Below, piece by piece: positions 8,634-17,404 of a stretch of 53,600 nucleotides of DNA. A model generated the notes under the pieces. The model did no database searches, was not told where the DNA came from, and was given only the letters and a program-made list of their open reading frames with translations. How positions within the stretch are numbered: position 1 is the stretch's first letter; the number at the start of each line of letters is the position of its first letter. Position numbers and translations under genes: made by a program. The stretch comes from Chitinophagales bacterium (GTDB lineage: Bacteria; Bacteroidota; Bacteroidia; Chitinophagales; CAIOSU01), in assembly GCA_040877935.1 (NCBI GenBank), contig JBBDNB010000053.1, forward strand, positions 1 to 53,600. The letters are read 5' to 3'.

Positions 8634-10613
8634 CTAATAATTGATCAATTCTGCCAATACAGTTTTTATACGTGTTTTGGGTAAAAAGTTATTTTCAAGA
8701 TTTCCAGTGAAAGGAACAGGTGTATCCAAAGCCGCCACGCGCCTGGGCGGAGCATCCAAATATTCGAATAAATGTTCTGAAATATAGGCGCTGATATCCC
8801 CGCCAATGCCTCCTGTCAAAGTATCTTCATGCAAGATCAAAATTTTTCCGGTTTTTTTCACTGTTTCATTTATGGCCTCATAATCCAATGGTGCCAAACT
8901 GCGCAGGTCCAGAATCTCTATTGAATTTCCCTCAAACTCCCTGCTGATCTCTTCTGCCCAAACTACGGCAAGTCCATAGCAGATAATGCTGATCTCGTTT
9001 CCCTCCCGCACTTTTCTGGCCTTGCCAATTTCAGTATTGTAATAGCCCGAAGGTACTTCAGCACTTAAACTGCGATAAAGGAATTTGTGCTCAAAATACA
9101 AAACCGGATTCGGGTCTTCAACGGCAGCAATAAGCAGGCCTTTGGCATCTTCAGGAGTTGCTGGATAAACGATTTTCAAACCAGGCGTGTGAAAAAACCA
9201 TGCTTCATTCGACTGGGAATGAAAAGGCCCGGCAGTAACCCCGGCTCCTGTGGGCATGCGAATCACACAATCAACATTCTGCCCCCAGCGATAATGCAGC
9301 TTGGCCATATTGTTTACCACCTGATTGAATCCAGTAGCGATAAAATCGGCAAACTGCATTTCCACTATGGGTTTCATTCCTTCCAGGCTAAGTCCAACTG
9401 CCGCCCCCAAAATGGCCGATTCGCAAAGCGGAGTATTCCGCACGCGGTCTTTCCCGTATTTCTCTACAAATCCCTGTGTGATTTTAAAAACACCTCCGTA
9501 TTCCGCCACATCCTGGCCCATAATTACCAACTCATCATATTTTTTCATGACCTCATCAAGACCCTCAGAAATGGCATCGACAAAACGCATGTTTTTACTT
9601 TCAGAATCGGGAGCTGATTTTTTGAAAGTATAACTGCGATAGATATCATTCAGCTCTGTTTGTGTATTGGCTTCGGGAAAAGCTTTTTTTTCTGCCCGCT
9701 CCCAGGCTTTTTTAATTTCCCGGTCTATTCCTTCCCTGATTTCCTTTGCTTTTTCCTTACTCAAAAATGCTTCCTTAATCAGAAAGTTCTCATAATTCTC
9801 TACCGGGTCTTTTACTGCCCATTCTTCCATCAATTCCTCAGGCACATATTTCACACCCGATGCTTCCTCATGTCCGCGCATTCTGAAAGTCATACATTCT
9901 ATCAGTACAGGCTCGGATTTTGCTCTTATTTCCTTCCCGATTTTTTTAATTGTGTGATAAACTTCCAATATATTGTTGCCGTCAATTTGCAGGCCGCGCA
10001 TGCCATAACCAACAGCACGGTCTTTCAGGTGTTTGCAGTTGTATTGCTCATTTACCGGGGTTGACAAACCATAAGCATTGTTTTCAATGATAAATATGCA
10101 GGGCAATTGCCACACAGAGGCGATATTCAGTGCTTCGTGAAAATCGCCTTCTGAAGTGCCCCCGTCTCCCACAAATGCCACACTTAGCTTTTTTTCTTTT
10201 TTGAGCAAATGCGCCAGGGCAGTACCATTGGCAATGGTCATTTGTGGCCCCAAGTGCGAGATCATACCGGAAATGTGCAGTTCGGGTACACCAAAATGAA
10301 AAGAGCGGTCGCGGCTTTTGGTAAATCCGCTTTCCTTGCCCTGAAACTGGGAAAACAATCTTTGCAAATCTATTCCCCTGGAAGTAAACACTCCGAGATT
10401 GCGGTGCAGCGGCATGATCCATTCATCAGGTTTCAGGGCTTCTGCCACGCCCACCGCAATGGCTTCCTGTCCCATTCCGGCAAACCATTTGCTGACCTTC
10501 CCCTGTCGCAATAAAAGCAGCATTCTTTCTTCTATGCGCCTGGGCAATAGAATGGCTTTGTACAGCTCCAATAGCTCCTTCTTGCCTAAATTCCCGATAT
10601 CGTATTGCAGCAC
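8634..10613 (-). CDS. 2-oxo acid dehydrogenase E1, fused alpha and beta subunits
   Basis: A 659-residue thiamine-diphosphate enzyme. The E1 alpha domain covers about residues 1-320, with the ThDP/Mg motif GDGGTSEGD (149-157) ending in ENN (177-179). The E1 beta domain covers about 340-659 and opens with RFVDAISEGLDEVMKKY, with GQDVAEYGGVFKIT and the NTPLCESAILGAAVG motif. The fusion and best resemblance are to branched-chain 2-oxoisovalerate dehydrogenase E1 of Bacteroidota, which would feed iso-branched fatty acid synthesis; a pyruvate- or acetoin-type enzyme is possible. The start is GTG at 10613; no in-frame ATG lies nearby. E2 and E3 genes are not in the window. Confidence 0.88.
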   Translation of the reverse strand: MLQYDIGNLGKKELLELYKAILLPRRIEERMLLLLRQGKVSKWFAGMGQEAIAVGVAEALKPDEWIMPLHRNLGVFTSRGIDLQRLFSQFQGKESGFTKSRDRSFHFGVPELHISGMISHLGPQMTIANGTALAHLLKKEKKLSVAFVGDGGTSEGDFHEALNIASVWQLPCIFIIENNAYGLSTPVNEQYNCKHLKDRAVGYGMRGLQIDGNNILEVYHTIKKIGKEIRAKSEPVLIECMTFRMRGHEEASGVKYVPEELMEEWAVKDPVENYENFLIKEAFLSKEKAKEIREGIDREIKKAWERAEKKAFPEANTQTELNDIYRSYTFKKSAPDSESKNMRFVDAISEGLDEVMKKYDELVIMGQDVAEYGGVFKITQGFVEKYGKDRVRNTPLCESAILGAAVGLSLEGMKPIVEMQFADFIATGFNQVVNNMAKLHYRWGQNVDCVIRMPTGAGVTAGPFHSQSNEAWFFHTPGLKIVYPATPEDAKGLLIAAVEDPNPVLYFEHKFLYRSLSAEVPSGYYNTEIGKARKVREGNEISIICYGLAVVWAEEISREFEGNSIEILDLRSLAPLDYEAINETVKKTGKILILHEDTLTGGIGGDISAYISEHLFEYLDAPPRRVAALDTPVPFTGNLENNFLPKTRIKTVLAELINY

Positions 10614-10695
10614 AAAATGTGTTTTTCTTTGAAAGAAATTTCAGTTGTTGAAGATAGGAAATGTGGAATGAATTGGCTTATTGCAGGAAGAATTA

Positions 10696-12525
10696 TCACC
10701 GAATCAAAGCCACCACCCCTCTGCGTTCTTCCACCTGGCCGCCCAGGGTTTCAACACGCAGGTAATAGACATAACCGCCCATGGGTTGTTTTTCACCATT
10801 GTAAGAGCCATCCCAACCGGCAATTTGCCGTTCTGTTTGAAAGATGCGCTTGCCATAGCGATCGAAGATCATAAATTCATAAAAGGCCAGTTCCCTGAAA
10901 AGCAGTACCGGTTTGAAAGTGCTGTTTTCTCCCGAGGGCACAAATGCATTGGGGATATAAATTACTGGTGGCTGTTCTATACACAGCTGATTTGAACGGC
11001 TTTCTTTGATCTCTGAAATACTCAAGCCCGGAATATTCAATTGATAGCGCGCTTCAGCTACATAGCAATAACGGCCATCATCAGAAGGCTGAGTGCCTAC
11101 CTCATCTTTATAAAAAAGGTCTTCGGATGGTGAAAAGTCCTGAAGCGAAACCTCATTTCCCCTTGAGTTTATCCTGAACAATTTATAACTGAGCACAGTG
11201 GCGTTTTCCATTTCAAAGGCATTCCAGCGCAAATCATTTTCTACGGGAGAGGCATTGTCAATTTCTTCTAAAAGCATGGTTCTGCCGTAGGTAGATTCCT
11301 TTTCAAGATCACAATCATCAATACTACCTACAGTGTAGTAATAGCTAAAGCGTTGAGATATTGCTGTAGGGTCGGTATAATCATTTGAAAAAGCAACAGG
11401 ATTTCCGGCAGCTAAAGAATCAATAGCTGTGGTATTTTGATCTTTTCCTCTTTTGATCAAAAACTGAGAGATATCTGCAGAAGTATCGATCACCCAGTCC
11501 AGTTCTACGGCATCATTGGCATTTACGGTCAATCCTGTCAGGTAATTATAGGCTGTGGAACTCACCTGGTCTAAAAAGAGGCAAAGTTCATTGGACACAG
11601 ATACAGGCGATCCATCCTCATGAATTGCGTGGATATTGAAACAGATTTGATTGCCGGAGATATTATCAAGCGGAAAATCGTATTGTGCCCGCACATCATC
11701 AGCCGATCCTGAAGGAAACATAGATTCGGGATTTACGGAAATAGTTTCTGGTGTTGCACTATCTACAGAATATACAATTTGATATTCCAGCACTTCAGAC
11801 CAGTTGATGTATTTGTTCCATTCGAGGATCAATGCTCCGTCACAGGGATCTGCGGAAGTTGGTTGACTAAGATAGACAGTTTGGTGCTGGGGTTCATAAG
11901 CAGTTTCGTCTCCACAACCATTCACGCCCTGGATACTATAGGAGTATGATTGTGAATTAGGATCTGCGCCATTGTCTGTAAAAATTATTGTCGTGCGTCC
12001 ATTTACTGTATCAATGGCATTGTATTGCGGCAATGGAGGATTTCCGGCCAAACCTGTAAAGTAAGAAATAATATAACCCACAGTTTGTGAAGAGCTGCTT
12101 GCCTCCCAGTGGATTTCTACTTCTCCATCGCTATTTACAGTTACGTATTCCAGGGTAGGAGAATAAAAAACCTCTTCGGAATATTCTGCTGAAGTATCGA
12201 TTGTTGCACCCATGCAATCCTGTTCTGTAAACATAATATAGTACCAATCTACAACTGTTCCATTGGCTCCGGTATGTACAAAAGAAACAGTGCTTGGATC
12301 TGTAATAGTACCCACTACCTGGTAAGGACCACCAGGGTTTGTAGCACCCATAATAACATAGCGTTCGAATGGACCGCATGGATCCAATGCAGCAGGAGTC
12401 CAGCTAATGCTTACGTCCCCGTTGTTTTCATCTGTGGTTACACAATTGATTTGCGGAGGATCTATGACTTGCGCCATTGAGGATATACTTAAAAAAATTG
12501 CTATGATGAAAATCCAATGCTTCAT
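10696..12525 (-). CDS. secreted T9SS type B cargo protein (gliding-motility-type C-terminal domain)
   Basis: A 609-residue exported protein. The signal peptide is at residues 1-18 (ends SSMAQ). The body consists of fibronectin-III-like segments, for example INCVTTDENNGDVSISW and YVTVNSDGEVEIHWEASS. The last 85 residues form the gliding-motility C-terminal domain: IPNAFVPSGENSTFKP, MIFDRYGKRIF, GWDGSYNGEKQPMGGYVYY and the final VVALIR. Such tails direct export by the type IX system and attachment to the surface. The function is unknown; adhesion is a reasonable guess. Confidence 0.88.
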   Translation of the reverse strand: MKHWIFIIAIFLSISSMAQVIDPPQINCVTTDENNGDVSISWTPAALDPCGPFERYVIMGATNPGGPYQVVGTITDPSTVSFVHTGANGTVVDWYYIMFTEQDCMGATIDTSAEYSEEVFYSPTLEYVTVNSDGEVEIHWEASSSSQTVGYIISYFTGLAGNPPLPQYNAIDTVNGRTTIIFTDNGADPNSQSYSYSIQGVNGCGDETAYEPQHQTVYLSQPTSADPCDGALILEWNKYINWSEVLEYQIVYSVDSATPETISVNPESMFPSGSADDVRAQYDFPLDNISGNQICFNIHAIHEDGSPVSVSNELCLFLDQVSSTAYNYLTGLTVNANDAVELDWVIDTSADISQFLIKRGKDQNTTAIDSLAAGNPVAFSNDYTDPTAISQRFSYYYTVGSIDDCDLEKESTYGRTMLLEEIDNASPVENDLRWNAFEMENATVLSYKLFRINSRGNEVSLQDFSPSEDLFYKDEVGTQPSDDGRYCYVAEARYQLNIPGLSISEIKESRSNQLCIEQPPVIYIPNAFVPSGENSTFKPVLLFRELAFYEFMIFDRYGKRIFQTERQIAGWDGSYNGEKQPMGGYVYYLRVETLGGQVEERRGVVALIR

Positions 12526-12538
12526 TGTTCAAAGTGTC

Positions 12539-13816
12539 TTATTCAACTACCAGTTCTGTCATGTTTTCGATTTGCATATACTTAGATGCAATTTCCATAA
12601 CATCGTCTGTAGTCATTGATTGTATGGTATCTATTAAGTTGTAAATATAACCATAATTCAAGTCAAAAATAAGCAGTGCCTTGTAATAAGCGGCTTGTTT
12701 AAAAGCTCCGTCCAGTGCAGATAACAATCTGCCGGAAAGATAATTCTTTACCAGCATCATTTCCTCGGCAGAGGCAGCTTCACTGGACAAACGCTCCATT
12801 TCACTGTATATTTCTTTCAAGGCAGCATCAGTTACATCTTTGCCAACTTCTGTACTGATTTCCCAGGCATTGCCATTTAAGTAATTGTTGGAGTAAGAAT
12901 AAATTCCATAGGTATAACCTTTATCCTCCCTGATATTGTTCATCAACCTGGAACTGAAATGCGCTCCGAATAATGTATTGACAAATGAAAATTTCAAATA
13001 ATCGGGATGCTTTCTGTCTATACTGCGGGTACCTATTCTGATCGCGGCCTGTTGGGCTTCCTTAATTGAAAAACGTACTTTTTCAGGTTGAAAGAGTTTT
13101 GCTTCAGGTTTGCTGATTGTGTTGCTTTCTTTTTTATCAAATTGCCCGAAGGTTTTATTCAATTGCGCAATACTCTCTTCAGTAACGGCCCCTGCAATTA
13201 GTATTTTTGCATCACTCCAATTGTAAAATTTATTGTAGTGTTCTCGAATATCCCCAATCTGCACAGCAGTGTAATCTTCTATATCATAGATTCGTCCATA
13301 GGGATGTTTTTGCCCAAAAATAAGTTTATTGAAATGCCGGTCGGCTACAAAATCGTTTTTGTTGCGATCAACCATAAAGCCCTGTTTTTCATTACTGATC
13401 AATAAATTCAGGTCTTCTTCTCGAAACCCCGGTTCCAAAATCAATTCTTCGATTAATGGCAAAATTTTATCCGCATGTTTACTCAACATACTGATACTTA
13501 ATCCTGCAACATCCATTCCCGAATTGCTTTTGAATGTTGCTCCGTAAAAGTCTAAGGCTTCTGAAAATTCCGCGGCATTTTTATTTTTACTGCCTTCGCG
13601 CAGCATTCTGCTGGTTAAAAAAGCAACAAGCGGTTTTTTTTGATACCACTTTCCTGCATCGAGCAACACATTGATTTTTAATACCGGCTGAATATCACTG
13701 TGAAAAGCATAGACCGGAATGCCATTGTCCAGTTTATATATTTTAGGCTCAATCAAATCCAGTTTTTGAATATCCTGAATAAGTGGAGCGATGCTTCTAT
13801 CTGTCTGCTGTAGCAT
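12539..13816 (-). CDS. M16 peptidase-like subunit lacking the zinc motif
   Basis: A 425-residue M16-fold protein. Where active members have HxxEH, this one reads FLTSRMLREGS, so it cannot bind catalytic zinc in the usual way. It does carry the Arg-Tyr substrate-binding element FSSRLMNNIREDKGYTYG in its C-terminal half. This is the pattern of the non-catalytic partner in M16B heterodimers such as mitochondrial processing peptidase and bacterial two-gene pairs. It starts 2 bases after the stop of the zinc-bearing partner. Confidence 0.85.
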   Translation of the reverse strand: MLQQTDRSIAPLIQDIQKLDLIEPKIYKLDNGIPVYAFHSDIQPVLKINVLLDAGKWYQKKPLVAFLTSRMLREGSKNKNAAEFSEALDFYGATFKSNSGMDVAGLSISMLSKHADKILPLIEELILEPGFREEDLNLLISNEKQGFMVDRNKNDFVADRHFNKLIFGQKHPYGRIYDIEDYTAVQIGDIREHYNKFYNWSDAKILIAGAVTEESIAQLNKTFGQFDKKESNTISKPEAKLFQPEKVRFSIKEAQQAAIRIGTRSIDRKHPDYLKFSFVNTLFGAHFSSRLMNNIREDKGYTYGIYSYSNNYLNGNAWEISTEVGKDVTDAALKEIYSEMERLSSEAASAEEMMLVKNYLSGRLLSALDGAFKQAAYYKALLIFDLNYGYIYNLIDTIQSMTTDDVMEIASKYMQIENMTELVVE

Positions 13817-13818
13817 TT

Positions 13819-15057
13819 TTATTTTTTTGAGTAGTAATAAATTGTGGAGCAGTTTTCCGGGCTGAAAACTTGTTGTGCTTCTTTTTGCAGTTCTGCTGCA
13901 TCAATTTTTAAGTAAGCATTCATTTCGTGATTGATGAGGTCTGCATCGCCCAATAATTCTGAAAATGCCAGGTTGGTTGCCCGGTTCAGCAAATTGATTT
14001 CAGAGAAAGCATAATAGGCTTCTATCTTATTTTTCACCTTCTCGAGTTCCCGCGCTTCTACAATTTTTTCTCTTAGCAATTCTATTTGATCAGTCAGCAA
14101 TTCATCAGCCATTTTCATAGAAACACCGGGGGCCAATTTTCCTTCAACAATGACCAGGCCATTGTCGAAACTGCCGGATATATAAGCATCAGCACTTACA
14201 AATGCTTTGGATTCTTTCACCAGGGCGCTGTAAAATCGTGAAGAATCACCCTCTGAAAGTAAGTCGGTAATAAGATCCATCACGTAATAGTTCTGACTGT
14301 CTCTCGGCCCCATATGCCATGCTTTGTAAATGGCATTTAACGGCACATTGGCTTCGGCCTCAAGTAGTCGTGCTTCTGTTTGTATGGGTTCGGCAGGGAT
14401 GTTTTTCTTTTGCATTTTCCCGGCAGGAATATCTCCAAACCAGTGAAAAACCCGTGATTTGGCCATTTCTAAATCAATATCTCCCGCAAGTACCAGAATG
14501 GCATTGTCCGGGCGATAATGTGCTGCAAAAAATTGCTGTACATCATCCAATGTTGCATGTTCAATATGACTCAATTCTTTGCCAATTGTTGGCCATTTGT
14601 AAGGATGTACTTTATAGGCCAGTTTGCTCAATAAATGCCAGATATCTCCATAGGGCTGATTGAGGTAATTTTCTTTAAACTCTTCTATAACTACTTTGCG
14701 CTGAACTTCCAGACTCCTGGAATTGATATTCAGATGCATAAGTCGGTCGCTCTCCAGCCACAGTGCGCGGTCAAGATTATTTGCAGGTAATATATCGTAG
14801 TAATTGGTAACATCATTATTTGTAAAAGCATTGCTCACTCCACCCGCCATCTGGAGCGCCACATCAAAATCAGATACGTGTTTTGAGCCGGCAAACATCA
14901 GGTGTTCAAACAAATGCGCAAATCCAGTTTTGTCTTCCAGTTCATTGCGTGCACCGACATTGTAGAGCATATTCACCGCTGCCATTGGCGTGGTTTTGTC
15001 GGGGTGAACTATTACGCGGAGCCCATTGTCCAGCGTAAAACGTTCAAATTCTATCAT
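13819..15057 (-). CDS. M16 family zinc metallopeptidase (catalytic subunit)
   Basis: A 412-residue M16 peptidase with the inverted zinc motif HLFEH at His48-Glu51-His52 in GFAHLFEHLMFAGS and the distal Glu in VVIEEFKENY at about residues 125-129. The start chosen is ATG 15057, giving MIEFERFTLDNGL; the in-frame ATG at 15093 lies upstream of the -7 element TACCTTTG (15075-15082), so transcription would begin after it. It is encoded just upstream of the zinc-less partner, and the two probably form a heterodimer that degrades peptides in the cytoplasm or periplasm; no clear signal peptide is present. Confidence 0.9.
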   Translation of the reverse strand: MIEFERFTLDNGLRVIVHPDKTTPMAAVNMLYNVGARNELEDKTGFAHLFEHLMFAGSKHVSDFDVALQMAGGVSNAFTNNDVTNYYDILPANNLDRALWLESDRLMHLNINSRSLEVQRKVVIEEFKENYLNQPYGDIWHLLSKLAYKVHPYKWPTIGKELSHIEHATLDDVQQFFAAHYRPDNAILVLAGDIDLEMAKSRVFHWFGDIPAGKMQKKNIPAEPIQTEARLLEAEANVPLNAIYKAWHMGPRDSQNYYVMDLITDLLSEGDSSRFYSALVKESKAFVSADAYISGSFDNGLVIVEGKLAPGVSMKMADELLTDQIELLREKIVEARELEKVKNKIEAYYAFSEINLLNRATNLAFSELLGDADLINHEMNAYLKIDAAELQKEAQQVFSPENCSTIYYYSKK

Positions 15058-15074
15058 AGTACTCAATTTAGCTG

Positions 15075-15082
15075 CAAAGGTA
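15075..15082 (-). promoter_or_regulatory. -7 promoter element of the M16 operon
   Basis: On the minus strand this reads TACCTTTG. It is 17 bases from the ATG at 15057 and downstream of the ATG at 15093, which rules against the longer reading frame. Confidence 0.5.
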
Positions 15083-15132
15083 CAATTTATCATTGAGCTA
15101 AATCCCTGAACTTTAGGTTGTAAATTTGTTAT

Positions 15133-15165
15133 TAACCTGAGCTCAGAAATTATTTAAAAGCTCAG
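15133..15165. repeat. AT-rich palindromic intergenic repeat, copy 2
   Basis: TTAACCTGAGCTCAG, an AT core (AAATTATTTAAA) and AGCTCAG, in the orientation opposite to copy 1. It lies in the divergent gap between the M16 operon and the lipoprotein gene. Confidence 0.6.
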
Positions 15166-15200
15166 GACATTAAATTATATGCAAGCAAAAAAATCAATCT

Positions 15201-16103
15201 ATGCGGTTCAATAAAATTTATTTCAGCTTAATAATTCCACTGCTTTTTCTGGCTTGTGAAAATCAGCCCGTGAAAAAAGCAAAAACAACCACACTAACTG
15301 AAAATTTCAAAGGCTACTGGTTTCAGGGCAAAGCCGAGATCTCGAGTTACAAATTGGAGCAGGCGCGATATGGGGAAATCAGAAAAGGAGAGGAAATACT
15401 ACTTTTTGTAACTGAAGATCTTTCTGCCTCCAAACATCAAAAGTTGGATGATCCAAAAGCCAATCCTGGCGATGCTGTGAAAGTGCTGAAAATGAACCGC
15501 ACAAAAGCTTTTACTACCGGTATTTATCCTTACAATATGATGAATTCTGTATTCACACCAGTTGAACTGGGTAAAAAAGAAGGAACTTTGCGCAGCAGCA
15601 CTTCTTCACAGGAATGGTGCGGTCACAGCTTTACTTTGATCGATTTGTGGAAAGATGAATTTGAAGTGCAATTGCATTCCTATTTTATTGCTGAAGGCGA
15701 CACTCAATTTACGCTCGGGAAGACATATCTTGAAGATGCCATTTTCAATCGCATTCGCATCAATCCGGAAATGCTGCCGCAGGGGGAAATTGAAATGATT
15801 CCCGGAAGTTTTTTCCAGCGTTTTAAGCATACAGACATTAAAGCGGAAATTGCTGAAACAAAACTTACTGAAAAAGATAGTTTATCAGAATACCAGATCT
15901 TTTATCCTGAACTGGAAAGAACATTGCGCATTCTATTTGAAAGCAAGCATCCTTACCGAATAGAATTGATTTCTGAAGAATATCAGGATGGCGGGCAAAT
16001 GCTCAAAACCACTGCTACACGAAAAGCGACTATCCAAAGTGATTACTGGAATAAAAACAGTGAGAAGGATACGGTTTTGAGGAAGAAGTTGTTGTTGAAA
16101 TAA
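15201..16103 (+). CDS. conserved Bacteroidota lipoprotein of unknown function
   Basis: A 300-residue lipoprotein: signal peptide ending in the lipobox LLFLAC (Cys19). Recognisable stretches include GYWFQGKAEISSYKLEQARY, LLFVTED, YPYNMMNSVFTP and SSTSSQEWCGHSF. The pattern is familiar from lipoproteins in many Bacteroidota genomes that carry an unsupported septum-formation name; nothing here resembles the Maf nucleotide pyrophosphatase fold. The function is unknown. It stands alone, divergent from the M16 operon. Confidence 0.75.
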   Translation: MRFNKIYFSLIIPLLFLACENQPVKKAKTTTLTENFKGYWFQGKAEISSYKLEQARYGEIRKGEEILLFVTEDLSASKHQKLDDPKANPGDAVKVLKMNRTKAFTTGIYPYNMMNSVFTPVELGKKEGTLRSSTSSQEWCGHSFTLIDLWKDEFEVQLHSYFIAEGDTQFTLGKTYLEDAIFNRIRINPEMLPQGEIEMIPGSFFQRFKHTDIKAEIAETKLTEKDSLSEYQIFYPELERTLRILFESKHPYRIELISEEYQDGGQMLKTTATRKATIQSDYWNKNSEKDTVLRKKLLLK

Positions 16104-16212
16104 TAACCTGAGTTAGGAGAAAAGCACAAAGCTCGCAAAAGATGAATGATTCAATATCGCGGAAATGGTCATGTGACGAGAGCCTTGAAACTTGCAATAA
16201 TTTTTGTCGCTA

Positions 16213-16270
16213 TTAACTTGAGTTCGGAAATTATTTATTGCTCAGCTCTTAAATAATTATCGAGCTCAGG
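16213..16270. repeat. AT-rich palindromic intergenic repeat, copy 3 (double)
   Basis: Two inverted halves: TTAACTTGAGTTCGG with AAATTATTTA, then CTCAGCTCTTAAATAATTAT with CGAGCTCAGG. The second half matches copy 1 almost exactly. The upstream bases share GCCTTGA with the bases before copy 1, so the element may be longer than the palindrome. Confidence 0.6.
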
Positions 16271-16320
16271 TTTATACCCTGTTTGGATGGCTAAATGCTG
16301 GAGGTATTAATTGAATAAAT

Positions 16321-17337
16321 TTAAATGATATTCACCTCGGGAGTGATTTTAATGCCAAATTTATCATAGACGGATTTTCGGATCTCATCTGCCAGTGTTT
16401 TTATTTCCTTTCCGCTGGCATTGCCATAATTCACCAGTACTAATGCCTGTTTTTTGTGTGAACCTGTATTGCCCACTACTTTCCCTTTCCAACCACATTG
16501 CTCTATCAACCATCCCGCAGGAACTTTAAACTGATCATTGCCCAGGTCATAGCTCGGTATTTCAGGATAATCTGCTTTTAGGCGTTCCAATTGCTGTTTT
16601 TCAATCACCGGGTTTTTGAAAAAACTACCGGCATTTCCCAGCTCTTTGGGATTGGGCAATTTGCTTTGTCTGATAGCTATTACAGCATCACTTACAGCTT
16701 TGGCATCTGGTTTTGTAATGCCTTTTTTATTTAAAACATCCCGAATAGCTCCGTATGTTATGTTTACCTGATCCTGCGATTTACTAAGCTTAAAAACTAC
16801 GGAAACAATGATAAACTTGTCCTTGTAAATATTTTTAAATACACTTTCGCGATAGCCAAATGCACAATCGTCTTTGTGAAATTTTTTGATTTCCGCACTT
16901 GAAATTTCAATGGCTTCCAGGTGATCAAAAACCGATTCAAGTTCCACACCATATGCCCCAATATTTTGCATGGGTGCAGCACCTACCTGTCCTGGAATCA
17001 GCGATAAATTTTCCAATCCGCCCAGACCATTTTTAAGACTGTACTGCACTACATCATGCCAAACTTCACCGGCCATTGCTTTCAGCCAAACAAAATCGGC
17101 AGCCTCCTTTTCAATGCTTATTCCACGAATAGATAATTTTAGCACCAGCCCGGGAAAATCTTTAGTAAGCAATACATTGCTGCCTCCTCCAAGAATAAGC
17201 CGTGCATTGTATTTAAACAGATCACTTTCTAATAATACTTTTAATTGTGCCACTTTAGTGATCTCTACAAAATAGCGGGCGGATACATCAATACCGAAAC
17301 TGTTGTATGCTTTGAGTGAGTGGTTTTCTTTGATCAT
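16321..17337 (-). CDS. murB: UDP-N-acetylmuramate dehydrogenase
   Basis: A 338-residue FAD enzyme that reduces UDP-GlcNAc-enolpyruvate to UDP-MurNAc in cytoplasmic peptidoglycan synthesis. FAD-binding motifs are LILGGGSNVLL (about 47-57) and SLIPGQVGAAPMQNIGAYG. The catalytic Ser is Ser238 in AGSFFKNP and the C-terminal catalytic Glu is in TPEVNII. The length and the YRESVF motif place it in the E. coli-like type I group. It has its own well-formed promoter directly upstream. Confidence 0.96.
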   Translation of the reverse strand: MIKENHSLKAYNSFGIDVSARYFVEITKVAQLKVLLESDLFKYNARLILGGGSNVLLTKDFPGLVLKLSIRGISIEKEAADFVWLKAMAGEVWHDVVQYSLKNGLGGLENLSLIPGQVGAAPMQNIGAYGVELESVFDHLEAIEISSAEIKKFHKDDCAFGYRESVFKNIYKDKFIIVSVVFKLSKSQDQVNITYGAIRDVLNKKGITKPDAKAVSDAVIAIRQSKLPNPKELGNAGSFFKNPVIEKQQLERLKADYPEIPSYDLGNDQFKVPAGWLIEQCGWKGKVVGNTGSHKKQALVLVNYGNASGKEIKTLADEIRKSVYDKFGIKITPEVNII

Positions 17338-17341
17338 AGGT

Positions 17342-17371
17342 CAAAATTAATCCGTCTTGGCTTAAATCAAA
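17342..17371 (-). promoter_or_regulatory. murB promoter with both Bacteroidota elements
   Basis: On the minus strand TTTG (17371-17368), 18 bases, then TAATTTTG (17349-17342), ending 4 bases before the murB ATG at 17337. This is the best complete -33/-7 match noted in the window and implies a leaderless or very short-leader mRNA. Confidence 0.6.
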
Positions 17372-17404
17372 ATTTGACACGCAGGCCGGGTAAAATTTAT
17401 TGCA

